From Flavobacteriaceae bacterium (GTDB lineage: Bacteria; Bacteroidota; Bacteroidia; Flavobacteriales; Flavobacteriaceae), in assembly GCA_024643425.1 (NCBI GenBank), contig JAHEMY010000002.1, positions 1-64,000 of the forward strand: a stretch of 64,000 bases of DNA. The letters are read 5' to 3'. Each line of letters begins with the position of its first letter. The stretch's first letter is position 1. The notes beneath the pieces were generated by a model that was not told the DNA's origin, did not search any database, and saw nothing but the letters and a program-made list of their open reading frames with translations. Shown piece after piece: positions 1-8,326 of this stretch. The position numbers and the translations under genes are program-made.

Positions 1-335
1 CCATCGAGGCATGTTTCACAGGAAGCATAGGTAAAAATGCAATCTAGGAAGTCGGTTGCCATATGAAGCAGGAGGCCAATTCCGATAAGTCGGAAAGGAT
101 GTTTAAAGAACAACAGTAAAATATACACGCCAATGGCATAATAGGAGTGTAGGGGGTGAAAGCCAATACTGCACCGATGTGCCTCAAATATTGGGGTCGC
201 AACAAGGTGATCGAGGTCCACGAGCATGGTAGCGATTAGAATGAGGTAGGTGAGTTTCCAACTATTTTTAAAGAACACGAGGGCGATGCTGAGTGGCAGT
301 CCGAAGTGAAGGAAGTAATGAAGAATGTTTTGCAT
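1..335 (-). CDS. DUF6122 family membrane protein, C-terminus outside the window
   Basis: The complement strand is open from an ATG at 335 to the window edge (111 codons visible). An in-frame stop lies a short way upstream and no other ATG lies between, so this start is secure. The protein is hydrophobic, with about three membrane segments. It has an acidic-His motif VDLDH near residues 39-43, a GFHPLHSYY stretch near 58-66 and LLLHMATDFLDC near 88-99. This pattern is that of DUF6122, a small flavobacterial membrane family whose His/Asp residues recall membrane metal-dependent hydrolases; its role is unknown. Family members are about 110-120 aa, so only a few residues are probably missing. Function is not inferred. 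Confidence 0.82.
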   Translation of the reverse strand, partial: MQNILHYFLHFGLPLSIALVFFKNSWKLTYLILIATMLVDLDHLVATPIFEAHRCSIGFHPLHSYYAIGVYILLLFFKHPFRLIGIGLLLHMATDFLDCIFTYASCETCLD

Positions 336-399
336 GAAGTTGGTGTTCGGGGCAGGTCTTGGTTGGGGGTAAAGAAGCTTGTTTGCTGGATACTATTTT

Positions 400-846
400 T
401 TACTCAGGAAACCAGGTGTCTCTTAAGATTTTCCATTCTCCGTTCTCTTTTTGCCAAACCAATAAATACCTGCCGCGACTCAGCACTGTTCCGTTTATAT
501 GAGACCAAGTTCCGGTGCCGTCTTCTACAAGTAGTTCTTCATTCCCCCATAATTGTGTGGATTGAAAACTTCCTATAATACTATCTCGAATCATACTTCC
601 AAATACTTTGATGATATTTTCTCTTCCTACTGTGGAAGGGATAATTTCGGCATCTTCCATATACATATTCCCTAAAGCGATAGAATCACCATTTTTTAAA
701 TGAGCTTCATATTCACGTAGGCGTAATTCAATTTCGTTTTCGAGCAGAGCTAAGTCAGTTTCACTTTTACTTTCTGTTTCATTTGTAATGTGTCCACAAC
801 CTGAAATAAAAACAGACATAATAAGCATTGGGAAAAATCGCTTCAT
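400..846 (-). CDS. DUF4440 / SnoaL-like (NTF2-fold) lipoprotein
   Basis: A 148-aa protein with a short lipoprotein signal peptide: basic start, hydrophobic core and lipobox ISGC with the acylated Cys at residue 17. The mature part has the NTF2-fold layout of DUF4440 and SnoaL-like proteins: an N-terminal helix (ELRLREYEAHLKNGD), then a sheet region containing YMEDAEIIPSTVGRENI, and a C-terminal VWQKENGEWKILRDTW strand pair. Such proteins bind small ligands or are catalytically silent; the substrate cannot be told from sequence. It should sit on the inner or outer membrane facing the periplasm. It stands alone, 64 bp downstream of the DUF6122 gene on the same strand. Confidence 0.8.
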   Translation of the reverse strand: MKRFFPMLIMSVFISGCGHITNETESKSETDLALLENEIELRLREYEAHLKNGDSIALGNMYMEDAEIIPSTVGRENIIKVFGSMIRDSIIGSFQSTQLWGNEELLVEDGTGTWSHINGTVLSRGRYLLVWQKENGEWKILRDTWFPE

Positions 847-926
847 ACTGAATATTGTTTAATGTTTACTGTCGGTTTATCATAAATGGTCGTATTAATC
901 CCATTTATACATTTTTGGCAGTAGTT

Positions 927-1262
927 TTATTTTAATATTAATTCTTTCTTTAAAGTAAAATGTTGAGCCATATCATCATATCTCGATAAAACACGTTTTG
1001 CATTATCCGGTATATATGCTTTATCATATTTTTCACCAGCGAACATTTTCACAGACTCTAACGAATCAAATTGCAGAATAAGAAAAAACTCAACCTCATT
1101 GTTCTTTTCCATTGTAGAAATACTGACTTTTTCTAAACCTTCAACACCCTTCCTTTTCACTTCAGGAAACACTTCATAGATAAGCATATTTTCATAAATC
1201 GGGGCGTTCTCAAATGAGGTCCATCCTTTCCAGGTTCTGATAATTTTTTCCTTTCTATTCAT
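927..1262 (-). CDS. antibiotic biosynthesis monooxygenase (ABM)-fold protein
   Basis: The open frame extends to an ATG at 1331, but the family-like part begins at the ATG at 1262 (MNRKEKIIRTWKGWTS), so I place the start there (111 aa). The I-I-R-T-W-K-G opening, the strand carrying YEVFPEVKRKGVEGLEKV, the FFLILQFDSLESVKMFAG strand-helix and the AHFTLKKELI end match small dimeric alpha/beta-barrel (ABM) proteins. Members of this fold are heme- or quinone-type monooxygenases or stress proteins of unknown substrate; nothing here fixes the reaction. It is cytoplasmic with no signal peptide. The longer start at 1331 would add 23 residues with no family resemblance. Confidence 0.72.
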   Translation of the reverse strand: MNRKEKIIRTWKGWTSFENAPIYENMLIYEVFPEVKRKGVEGLEKVSISTMEKNNEVEFFLILQFDSLESVKMFAGEKYDKAYIPDNAKRVLSRYDDMAQHFTLKKELILK

Positions 1263-1471
1263 TTGGTTTAATTTTTGCCACCCTCGGGCGGTGACACTAT
1301 TTAAGTAAGAAAGATAAAAAATATTAAACAAATCTTCAGGGTTGTTAATATGCTTTTATTCAAGGGTTTAGGCATTATTAAATATTCATACAAACGTTTA
1401 CAAACAACTATAAACGATAGTAAGTAGGTAGCATTCAACTAATTGTGTTGGGCCGTTCTAAGTTTGTCCTG

Positions 1472-1492
1472 TCGAACTCAACGAAGAGTCGA
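1472..1492. repeat. short imperfect inverted repeat upstream of ssb
   Basis: The arms TCGAACTC and GAGTCGA face each other across a six-base loop (one unpaired A). It lies in the intergenic region 1263-1527, which holds no other recognisable element. It could be a degenerate copy of a dispersed palindrome or chance; a genome-wide search would be needed to tell. Confidence 0.3.
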
Positions 1493-1527
1493 TAGTATTA
1501 ACTGTTTAACATTTAAATTTTATTATT

Positions 1528-1863
1528 ATGAGTACGCTAAGAAACAAAGTACAGTTGATTGGAAACCTAGGGAACGATCCTGAAATTATCGACCTTGAAG
1601 GAGGAAAGAAGTTGGCAAAATTCTCGATTGCGACCAATGAGAGTTACAAGAACAACAAAGGCGAGCGGGTTACCGATACCCAATGGCACAACATCGTGGC
1701 CTGGGGGAAAACCGCCGAGATCGTGGAATCTTACGTTGTGAAAGGGAAGGAAGTAGCCGTCGAGGGCAAACTTACCACCCGCTCCTGGGAAGATAAGGAC
1801 GGACAAAAACGCTACACCACCGAAGTAGTTTGTAACGAACTGCTCCTGCTCGGAAAAGGATAG
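1528..1863 (+). CDS. ssb: single-stranded DNA-binding protein, short form
   Basis: A 111-aa OB-fold protein. It opens with LRNKVQLIGNLGNDPEI, then AKFSIATNES, the TQWHNIVAWGKTAEI aromatic stretch and GKEVAVEGKLTTRSW, the standard SSB order. It coats single-stranded DNA during replication, repair or recombination. The protein ends right after the OB fold (VCNELLLLGKG) and lacks the flexible linker and acidic DDDIPF-type tip used by canonical SSBs to recruit partner proteins. It is therefore probably an accessory SSB, with a full-length one elsewhere. It is a single-gene unit ended by a strong terminator. Confidence 0.93.
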   Translation: MSTLRNKVQLIGNLGNDPEIIDLEGGKKLAKFSIATNESYKNNKGERVTDTQWHNIVAWGKTAEIVESYVVKGKEVAVEGKLTTRSWEDKDGQKRYTTEVVCNELLLLGKG

Positions 1864-1875
1864 TTTTGTGAAAGG

Positions 1876-1904
1876 AAAGGGGCGCATTTAGCGCCCCTTT
1901 TTTT
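1876..1904 (+). terminator. intrinsic terminator of ssb
   Basis: A perfect 10-bp stem (AAAGGGGCGC / GCGCCCCTTT) with a 5-base loop is followed by a T run, 12 bp after the ssb stop codon. The T run reaches the stop of the convergent CoA-transferase gene. Confidence 0.92.
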
Positions 1905-3186
1905 ATTGTTTTGAGAATCGTTCCCAAGCAGCTTTTTCCAAAGCTTCCTGATGGTCGGGATGGGCAATCGAAATAAGTTCCGTTGCTCGTTGTTTCAAAC
2001 TCTTTCCAAAAAGATTCACTACCCCAAATTCAGTCGCCACATAATGCACGTGGGCTCTGGTCGTAGTTACCCCTGCTCCGTATTTTAAATGAGGGACAAT
2101 TTTTGAAAGTCCGTTTTTAGTCATGGCAGGCATCGCAATAATCGGTTTTCCCCCTTCTGAAAGGGATGCCCCGCGTATAAAGTCCATTTGACCACCCACT
2201 CCTGAATATTGATAATCGCCAATGGTGTCGGCACACACTTGCCCGGTGAGATCAATTTCAATGGCACTGTTAATGGCCGTTACTTTTGGGTTCAATTTAA
2301 TAATGGAAGTATCGTTGGTATACCCCGCCTCTTTAAAATGCACCAGCGGATTGTCGTCCACAAAATCGTAGAGCTTCTGCGAACCAATAGCAAAAGTGGT
2401 CACAATTTTACCGGTCTTGATTTCTTTTTCTTCCCCGGTGATGATCCCTTTTTCAACCAAAGGAAGGAGGCCATCCGAGAACATCTCCGTGTGGATTCCC
2501 AATCGTTTGTGATTGCCTAAATTGCTCAGTACTGCATTCGGGATATTCCCAATTCCCATTTGTAAGGTCGCGCCATCTTCAATAAGTCCTGCGACGTTTT
2601 TTCCAATGAGATGCTCGATATCCGATATTTTTCCTGCCGCCGTAGCATGGATGGATTGCACATGATTTATGGCAAAATCGATCTGACTGCTATGAATAAT
2701 ACCATCCCCATGGGTTCGCGGTACCCTCGGGTTGATCATAGCGACTACTTTTTTAGCCTTTAAAATGGCAGGAATGGTAATGTCTACCGAAACACCTAAC
2801 GAACAATATCCGTGCTTGTCGGGAGGAGATACTTGAATAAAAGCTACGTCCAAAGGCAGGATGTCTCTTCGGAACAACCAGTGGATCTCGCTCAGAAATA
2901 TGGGGATATAATCACCACTTGCAGAATTTACTCCTTTACGAACATTTGCGCCCACAAAAAAACTAAACAACTTGAAAGCCTTATTATACGGAGGATTAAT
3001 ATATTTTGCTTCGCCATCGGTATGGATTTGAACTATTTCCACATCGCTCAATTCATTGTAGCGTTCGCACAAATGGTCGATCAAGTAGTTTGGGGTCATG
3101 GCAGCGCCTTGAAAAAATACTCGATCACCGGATTTTACAATACCTACGGCTTCGTCTATGGATACTATTTTTAAAGGAGTTTTCAT
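1903..3186 (-). CDS. acetyl-CoA hydrolase/transferase family protein (4-hydroxybutyrate CoA-transferase-like)
   Basis: A 427-aa protein when started at the ATG at 3186 (MKTPLKIVSIDEAVGIVKSG); the frame is open 18 codons further up but that part looks non-coding. It has the two-half CoA-transferase fold: N-terminal GDRVFFQGAAMTP, central DGATLQMGIGNIPNAVLS, and C-terminal NSAIEIDLTGQVCAD with the likely catalytic Glu, followed by GVGGQMDFIRGA, a CoA-site signature. It should move CoA between acyl-CoAs and short acids such as acetate or 4-hydroxybutyrate in the cytoplasm. It is monocistronic. The exact acid cannot be told. Confidence 0.9.
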   Translation of the reverse strand: MKTPLKIVSIDEAVGIVKSGDRVFFQGAAMTPNYLIDHLCERYNELSDVEIVQIHTDGEAKYINPPYNKAFKLFSFFVGANVRKGVNSASGDYIPIFLSEIHWLFRRDILPLDVAFIQVSPPDKHGYCSLGVSVDITIPAILKAKKVVAMINPRVPRTHGDGIIHSSQIDFAINHVQSIHATAAGKISDIEHLIGKNVAGLIEDGATLQMGIGNIPNAVLSNLGNHKRLGIHTEMFSDGLLPLVEKGIITGEEKEIKTGKIVTTFAIGSQKLYDFVDDNPLVHFKEAGYTNDTSIIKLNPKVTAINSAIEIDLTGQVCADTIGDYQYSGVGGQMDFIRGASLSEGGKPIIAMPAMTKNGLSKIVPHLKYGAGVTTTRAHVHYVATEFGVVNLFGKSLKQRATELISIAHPDHQEALEKAAWERFSKQ

Positions 3187-3317
3187 TGATTTAAATTTGT
3201 TTACAAAGTTCAGGAGCCCGCCAAGAAGGCGATATGACAAATATCATGACTCCGAGATTGGGGCCTGAATTTAGTTAAATTTTATTGAAAGCTTTTCAGT
3301 TGTCTCTTTCAAATATC

Positions 3318-3346
3318 TTGTAATTGCTTTAGTATTATTACCTTTG
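3318..3346 (+). promoter_or_regulatory. flavobacterial promoter of the U32-ferredoxin operon
   Basis: A TTG at 3318-3320 is followed after 18 nt by TACCTTTG at 3339-3346, matching the Bacteroidota -33/-7 consensus TTG / TAnnTTTG. It lies 27 nt before the ATG at 3374. Confidence 0.65.
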
Positions 3347-3373
3347 CCCCCCAGAATCAAGAAGGATAAGTAT

Positions 3374-4642
3374 ATGACAACCAGTGGAAAAATTGAATTA
3401 ATGGCTCCCGCAGGGAATTTTGAATCCCTACAGGCGGCAATTGATAATGGAGCAGATTCGGTATACTTTGGTGTAGACCAGCTTAATATGCGCGCTCGCG
3501 CCAGCATTAATTTTACCCTCAACGATTTGCAAGAGATTGTAAATCGATGTGAGAAAAAGAAGGTGCGTACTTATTTGACCTTGAACACGATTATTTACGA
3601 TCATGATCTTTCCATTATAAAAACTTTGCTCGATGCGGCAAAAAAGGCCAACATCACAGCGGTGATTGCAATGGACCAGGCGGTGATTTCATATGCGCGT
3701 CAGATTGGGATGGAAATTCATATTTCAACCCAAATCAACATCACCAATATCGAAACGGTGAAGTTTTACGCAATGTTTGCCGATACCATGGTGATGAGTC
3801 GTGAGCTGAGCTTACGTCAGGTGAAAAAGATTGTAGAGCAGATCGAAAAGGAACAAATTAAAGGGCCTTCCGGGAATCTGGTTGAAATTGAGATTTTTGG
3901 TCATGGAGCTCTGTGTATGGCAGTTTCAGGAAAGTGTTTCTTGAGTCTGCATTCTCATAATTCCTCGGCGAACCGTGGTGCTTGTAAGCAAAACTGTAGA
4001 AAGAAATATACGGTGATCGACCAAGAAAGTGGTTTTGAGATCGAATTGGACAACGAATACATGATGTCGCCTAAGGACTTATGTACCTTGGATTTTCTTG
4101 ATGAAGTGATCGACACCGGAGTAAAAGTATTAAAGATTGAAGGACGTGGTCGTGCGCCGGAATATGTTGCTAAAGTGATCAAAACCTACCGAAGTGCTAT
4201 TGATTCCCACTACGAAGGAACATTCAACAAGGAAAAAGTTCAGGATTGGATGACGGAATTGGAGAAAGTTTACAACCGCGGATTCTGGAGTGGCTATTAC
4301 CTAGGACAAAAGTTAGGTGAGTGGAGTGAGGCTAATGGTTCTAAGGCGACCCAAAAGAAAGTCTATATTGGAAAAGGGGTACACTTTTTCCCAAAAACTA
4401 ATATCGCTGAATTTAAAATTGAAGCTTACGATCTAAAAATCGGGGATCAGATTCTAATCACCGGACCGACAACAGGTGTTGAGGAGTTTGAGCTTACCGA
4501 AATGATGGTAAACGACTTGAAAGGCGAAAAGGCAACCAAAGGCGATTCTGTTACCATTCCGCTGAAGTTCCGTGTGCGAAATTCCGATAAACTTTATAAG
4601 ATCGTTAAAACCGAATACGCAGTAGCTACAAAAGCATTCTAA
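3374..4642 (+). CDS. peptidase U32 family protein (TrhP/YegQ-like)
   Basis: A 422-aa protein starting at the ATG at 3374 (the frame opens 10 codons earlier). The N-terminal KIELMAPAGNFESLQAAI and ADSVYFGVDQLNMRAR form a TIM-barrel start. The U32 signature EIFGHGALCMAVSGKCFLS, then the ANRGACKQNC cysteines, follow near residues 170-215, and a small beta domain ends the protein. Despite the peptidase name, studied members (TrhP/YegQ, RlhA) hydroxylate RNA bases, and the four Cys in this stretch are suited to binding iron-sulfur. A ferredoxin gene starts 2 nt after its stop, which suggests a redox partner. The target RNA is not known from sequence. Confidence 0.9.
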   Translation: MTTSGKIELMAPAGNFESLQAAIDNGADSVYFGVDQLNMRARASINFTLNDLQEIVNRCEKKKVRTYLTLNTIIYDHDLSIIKTLLDAAKKANITAVIAMDQAVISYARQIGMEIHISTQINITNIETVKFYAMFADTMVMSRELSLRQVKKIVEQIEKEQIKGPSGNLVEIEIFGHGALCMAVSGKCFLSLHSHNSSANRGACKQNCRKKYTVIDQESGFEIELDNEYMMSPKDLCTLDFLDEVIDTGVKVLKIEGRGRAPEYVAKVIKTYRSAIDSHYEGTFNKEKVQDWMTELEKVYNRGFWSGYYLGQKLGEWSEANGSKATQKKVYIGKGVHFFPKTNIAEFKIEAYDLKIGDQILITGPTTGVEEFELTEMMVNDLKGEKATKGDSVTIPLKFRVRNSDKLYKIVKTEYAVATKAF

Positions 4643-4644
4643 AA

Positions 4645-4875
4645 ATGGTAGTTGTAACCTTACAACGCGCCAAATGCATTGGCTGTAATTATTGTGTGGA
4701 GCTTGCGCCTTCGCAATTCCAAATGTCTAAAAAAGATGGGAAGAGTGTGCTTTTACACGCGACCGACAAGAAAGGATTCCACACACTCAAATCACCCGAC
4801 GATACGATTCATGAAGCTTGTGAACAAGCCGCTAAAGCTTGTCCGGTGAATATTATTACGACGAAACAGCTTTAA
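4645..4875 (+). CDS. single-cluster 4Fe-4S ferredoxin
   Basis: A 76-aa protein with the cluster-binding pattern CIGCNYC (C-x2-C-x2-C, residues 11-17) and a distal CP near residue 66. This is one [4Fe-4S] site with the second site lost, as in small bacterial ferredoxins. It carries single electrons in the cytoplasm. It is translationally coupled to the U32 gene (2-nt gap), so it most likely serves that enzyme. Its stop codon overlaps that of the convergent metG by three bases. Confidence 0.9.
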   Translation: MVVVTLQRAKCIGCNYCVELAPSQFQMSKKDGKSVLLHATDKKGFHTLKSPDDTIHEACEQAAKACPVNIITTKQL

Positions 4876-6932
4876 TTGATCGTACTTCCGCTCGGCACGG
4901 CGTCATCCGGATTCACGAATACCAATTTCCCATCGGCGTTTTCCGTCATTAGGATCATCCCCTGACTTTCAACCCCACGAAGGGCTCTTGGAGCGAGATT
5001 TACCAGCACTGTCACTTTTTTACCCACAATTTCTTCCGGAGAAAAACTTTCAGCAATCCCTGAGACAATGGTGCGTACATCCAAACCGGTATCCACTTTC
5101 AAGACGAGAAGTTTGTTTGCTTTTGGCATTTTTTCGGCTTCAATAATGGTTCCAACACGCAGATCCAGTTTACTGAAATCGTCAAAGGTGATGGTTTCTT
5201 TCTGAGGGGTAAGGGTGGCATTCATGGCTTCATTTTCTTTTTTGCTGGCAGCTAACTTATCTAATTGCTGCTGAATTTGTTCGTCTTCGATTTTACTGAA
5301 AAGCAATTCGTTTTGTCCGATGCTATGTCCGGGAACCATAAGTTCCTTTCCATCGACCACTTGGCTCCAAGTAAGGTTTTGTGAAGTGTGCCCGAGCATG
5401 GCGTTTAATTTTGCAGCAGTATGTGGAAGGAACGGTTCGCTTAGTACCGCCAAAGCCTGCGCAATTTGCAAGGCAACGTACATAACGGTCTGGGTGCGTT
5501 CTTCATCTGTTTTTATGGTCTTCCATGGCTCTTCATCGGCCAAATATTTGTTTCCTAGTCGCGCCACGTTCATCAATTCTCCCTGTGCTTCGCGGAAGCG
5601 GTATTTTTCTATGGAACTGGCAATCACCTCAGGATAAGCGCGTAATTCTTTTAGCGTTTGCTCATCAATCTCCTTAAGTGAACCAGGCTGCGGCACTTTC
5701 CCGTCATAATATTTCTGCGTTAGCACCGTAACACGGTTGATGAAATTTCCAAAAACCGCGACCAATTCGTTGTTGTTCCTGGCTTGAAAATCGGCCCAAG
5801 TGAAATCGTTATCCTTAGTTTCCGGAGCATTCGCGGTAAGCACATAGCGCAATACATCCTGCTGGTTGGGAAATTCATCTAAATATTCGTGCAACCAAAC
5901 CGCCCAGTTCTTACTGGTGGAGATTTTGTTCCCTTCGAGATTTAAAAATTCATTGGCAGGCACGTTGTCGGGAAGGATATAACTTCCTTCTGCTTTGAGC
6001 ATGCTTGGAAAAATAATACAATGAAATACGATGTTGTCCTTTCCAATGAAATGCAACAATTTACTATCCTCGTCCTTCCAATAAGGCTCCCAATCTTTTC
6101 CTTCGCGTTCGCCCCATTCTTTGGTAGCAGAGATGTATCCGATGGGGGCATCAAACCATACATAAAGCACTTTGCCGTCGGCGCCATCTACCGGCACCGG
6201 AATTCCCCAATCGAGGTCGCGCGTAACGGCACGCGGACGTAAACCATCGTCGATCCATGATTTACACTGACCCAAAACATTCGTTTTCCAATCGTTTTTA
6301 TGCCCCACGACGATCCATTCTTTCAACCAAGCTTCGTATTGGTCTAAGGGTAAAAACCAGTGTTTGGTTTCTTTCAACACCGGTTTACTTCCGGAGATTG
6401 CACTTCGGGGGTTGATGAGGTCGGTTGCATTATGAGACGTCCCACATTTTTCACACTGGTCGCCATAACTCTCTTCATTCCCACATTTTGGGCAAGTTCC
6501 CAGCACAAATCGATCGGCTAGAAACTGTTGCGCTTCTTCGTCGAATAATTGCTCGGTAACCTCTTCAATAAATTTACCTTCATCATAGAGTTTTTTGAAA
6601 AAAGCCGATGCCGTTTCGTGATGAACCTTCGCCGAAGTTCTCGAATAATTATCAAACGAAATCCCAAAATCTTCAAAGGATTGTTTGATAATCGCATGGT
6701 ATTTATCGACCACTTGTTGTGGAGTAATGCCTTCTTTTTTTGCCTTCAAAGTGATGGGCACTCCATGTTCATCGCTTCCACAAACAAACACGACGTCCTT
6801 GCCTTGAAGTCGTTGGTAACGGGCATAAATATCGGCGGGAACATAAACCCCTGCCAAATGACCAATATGCACAGGGCCATTGGTGTAGGGAAGGGCAGCG
6901 GTAATGGTATATCTTTTTGGTGTGTGGTTCAT
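4872..6932 (-). CDS. metG: methionine--tRNA ligase
   Basis: A class I aminoacyl-tRNA synthetase (686 aa from the ATG at 6932; the frame opens 6 codons earlier). It has the HIGH motif at residues 22-25 (PVHIGH), a zinc knuckle with two CxxC pairs (CPKCG / CEKCG) near 150-165, the KMSKS counterpart GNKISTSKN near 345, and the helical anticodon-binding domain. From about residue 575 it carries the C-terminal EMAP/Trbp-type tRNA-binding domain ([14 protein letters not shown]) used for dimerisation. It charges tRNA-Met for translation. All key motifs are intact. The stop overlaps that of the convergent ferredoxin gene. Confidence 0.98.
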   Translation of the reverse strand: MNHTPKRYTITAALPYTNGPVHIGHLAGVYVPADIYARYQRLQGKDVVFVCGSDEHGVPITLKAKKEGITPQQVVDKYHAIIKQSFEDFGISFDNYSRTSAKVHHETASAFFKKLYDEGKFIEEVTEQLFDEEAQQFLADRFVLGTCPKCGNEESYGDQCEKCGTSHNATDLINPRSAISGSKPVLKETKHWFLPLDQYEAWLKEWIVVGHKNDWKTNVLGQCKSWIDDGLRPRAVTRDLDWGIPVPVDGADGKVLYVWFDAPIGYISATKEWGEREGKDWEPYWKDEDSKLLHFIGKDNIVFHCIIFPSMLKAEGSYILPDNVPANEFLNLEGNKISTSKNWAVWLHEYLDEFPNQQDVLRYVLTANAPETKDNDFTWADFQARNNNELVAVFGNFINRVTVLTQKYYDGKVPQPGSLKEIDEQTLKELRAYPEVIASSIEKYRFREAQGELMNVARLGNKYLADEEPWKTIKTDEERTQTVMYVALQIAQALAVLSEPFLPHTAAKLNAMLGHTSQNLTWSQVVDGKELMVPGHSIGQNELLFSKIEDEQIQQQLDKLAASKKENEAMNATLTPQKETITFDDFSKLDLRVGTIIEAEKMPKANKLLVLKVDTGLDVRTIVSGIAESFSPEEIVGKKVTVLVNLAPRALRGVESQGMILMTENADGKLVFVNPDDAVPSGSTIN

Positions 6933-6949
6933 CTTTTTTTCTGAAAGCA

Positions 6950-6957
6950 CAAAAGTA
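6950..6957 (-). promoter_or_regulatory. -7 box of metG
   Basis: The complement reads TACTTTTG, an exact TAnnTTTG, 17 nt upstream of the metG ATG. No TTG stands at the expected distance, so it is only a candidate. Confidence 0.45.
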
Positions 6958-6995
6958 AGGATAAATGTAGTAATTTGGGAGTTTCAAAGTAGTTT

Positions 6996-7904
6996 ATGAA
7001 GATTCCTCCATACCTGCAAAATGGCGATACCGTAGCGATTGTTTCTACCGCTCGAAAAATTACCGAAGCCGAATTACAACCTGCATTAATCTTGTTGAAG
7101 TCTTGGGGGTTACATTACGTGTTAGGCACTACGATTGGCGCGGAAAGCGATCAATTTGCAGGCGACGATGCTTTGCGAGCAAACGATTTTCAGCAGCAAT
7201 TAAACAACCCTGAAGTAAAGGCAATTTGGTGCGCCCGAGGAGGCTATGGGACGGTTCGAATCATCGACAGAATTGATTTTTCGGCATTCATTAAAAACCC
7301 AAAATGGATTGTTGGCTATAGCGATATTACCGTTTTACATAGTCATATTCATAAATTCGAGGTAGCTTCTTTGCACGCACAAATGCCGCTGGAATTGGAT
7401 CAAAAATCGAAAGCCACGGAAACCACTCTTTATCAAGGATTGTTCGGCAAACCGATATCGATTGAGTGCACATCCATTCATCCGTTAAACAGAAATGGAA
7501 ACGCTGTGGGAAAAGTGGTAGGTGGAAACTTGTCGATCTTGTACTCCCTCTGCGGAAGTCAATCCGCTTTGGAGACTAAAGGGAAGATTTTGTTTCTCGA
7601 AGATTTGGATGAATACCTCTATCATATCGACCGGATGATGCAAAACCTGAAACGGAACGGTATGTTGAAAGATTTAGCAGGTCTTGTTGTGGGAGGAATG
7701 AGCGCCATGAGGGACAACACGGTACCGTTTGGCAAAACTGCTGAAGAAATTATCTACGAAACTGTTAGCGAATATGATTACCCTGTTTGCTTTGGGTTCC
7801 CGGCCGGACATATCGAAGACAATCGCGCTCTGTTATTGGGTGCCGAAGGAACCTTAGCCATTGGAACTTCCCGAATAACACTTGATTTTAATGGCAGATC
7901 ATAA
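6996..7904 (+). CDS. LD-carboxypeptidase (muramoyltetrapeptide carboxypeptidase, S66 family)
   Basis: A 302-aa enzyme that removes the terminal D-Ala from tetrapeptide stems during cell-wall recycling. Family marks are DTVAIVSTARKI at the start, WCARGGYGTVRIID, and the nucleophile Ser in GYSDI (Ser109). The Glu-rich FLEDLDEYLYHIDRM stretch and the PAGHIEDNRALLLG His follow, supplying the rest of the Ser-His-Glu triad. No signal peptide is seen, so it acts in the cytoplasm, as LdcA does in E. coli. It overlaps the yraN-type gene by 14 bp, so the two are one operon. Confidence 0.93.
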   Translation: MKIPPYLQNGDTVAIVSTARKITEAELQPALILLKSWGLHYVLGTTIGAESDQFAGDDALRANDFQQQLNNPEVKAIWCARGGYGTVRIIDRIDFSAFIKNPKWIVGYSDITVLHSHIHKFEVASLHAQMPLELDQKSKATETTLYQGLFGKPISIECTSIHPLNRNGNAVGKVVGGNLSILYSLCGSQSALETKGKILFLEDLDEYLYHIDRMMQNLKRNGMLKDLAGLVVGGMSAMRDNTVPFGKTAEEIIYETVSEYDYPVCFGFPAGHIEDNRALLLGAEGTLAIGTSRITLDFNGRS

Positions 7905-8253
7905 CGAACTAGGGGAATTGGGGGAAGAGATTGCCGTGGATTATCTCCTTAAAAAAGGCTATGTCATCTTAGAACGCAATTTTGTTTACGACAAGGCAGA
8001 GATCGACATCATTGCCCAAAAAGAAAAAGAGACCTTGGTGGTGGTTGAGGTCAAAACCAGAAACAGCTCCGTTTTTGGTAATCCTCAGGAGTTTGTCACC
8101 AAAAATAAAATTAAATTGCTCGTCAAGGCTGCCAACGAATATGTGGTTGATCGGGACTTGGAGGTTGAAGTTCGTTTCGATATTATTGCCATCCTCAAGA
8201 ATTCTAAGGAAGAAAATATCGAGCATTTTGAAAATGCTTTTTATCATTTTTAG
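7891..8253 (+). CDS. YraN family endonuclease-like protein (UPF0102)
   Basis: A 120-aa protein starting at the ATG at 7891 inside the end of the LD-carboxypeptidase gene. It has the restriction-endonuclease-like core of UPF0102: LGEEIAVDYLLKKGY, RNF, the acidic AEIDIIAQ and VVVEVKTRNS (E-x-K), which together give the D...ExK metal-binding set. The family's physiological role is unsettled; a nuclease role in DNA processing is inferred from the fold. The length equals the usual 115-125 aa. It is coupled to the upstream gene by overlap. Confidence 0.92.
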   Translation: MADHNELGELGEEIAVDYLLKKGYVILERNFVYDKAEIDIIAQKEKETLVVVEVKTRNSSVFGNPQEFVTKNKIKLLVKAANEYVVDRDLEVEVRFDIIAILKNSKEENIEHFENAFYHF

Positions 8254-8274
8254 GGATGATTGTACCCATACGCA

Positions 8275-8304
8275 CTTGTATGTGTTTTGATAAAACTACC
8301 TTTG
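8275..8304 (+). promoter_or_regulatory. promoter of the AraC-type regulator gene
   Basis: TTG at 8275-8277, 19-nt spacer, TACCTTTG at 8297-8304. This is the best match to the flavobacterial TTG-N19-TAnnTTTG promoter in the window. It lies 22 nt before the ATG at 8327. Confidence 0.7.
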
Positions 8305-8326
8305 TTTAGTGACGTAAATTTGAGGC

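Noticed and set aside
306-578. 90-aa plus-strand frame over the DUF6122 and DUF4440 genes
   Set aside because: Both genes on the other strand have family features; this frame has none.
1567-1887. Reverse-strand 106-aa frame opposite ssb
   Set aside because: It is the mirror of a well-conserved gene and shows no protein-like features.
3374-4642. U32 gene as a true collagenase-type protease
   Set aside because: Only the family name says peptidase; characterised members modify RNA, and the adjacent ferredoxin suits redox chemistry rather than proteolysis.
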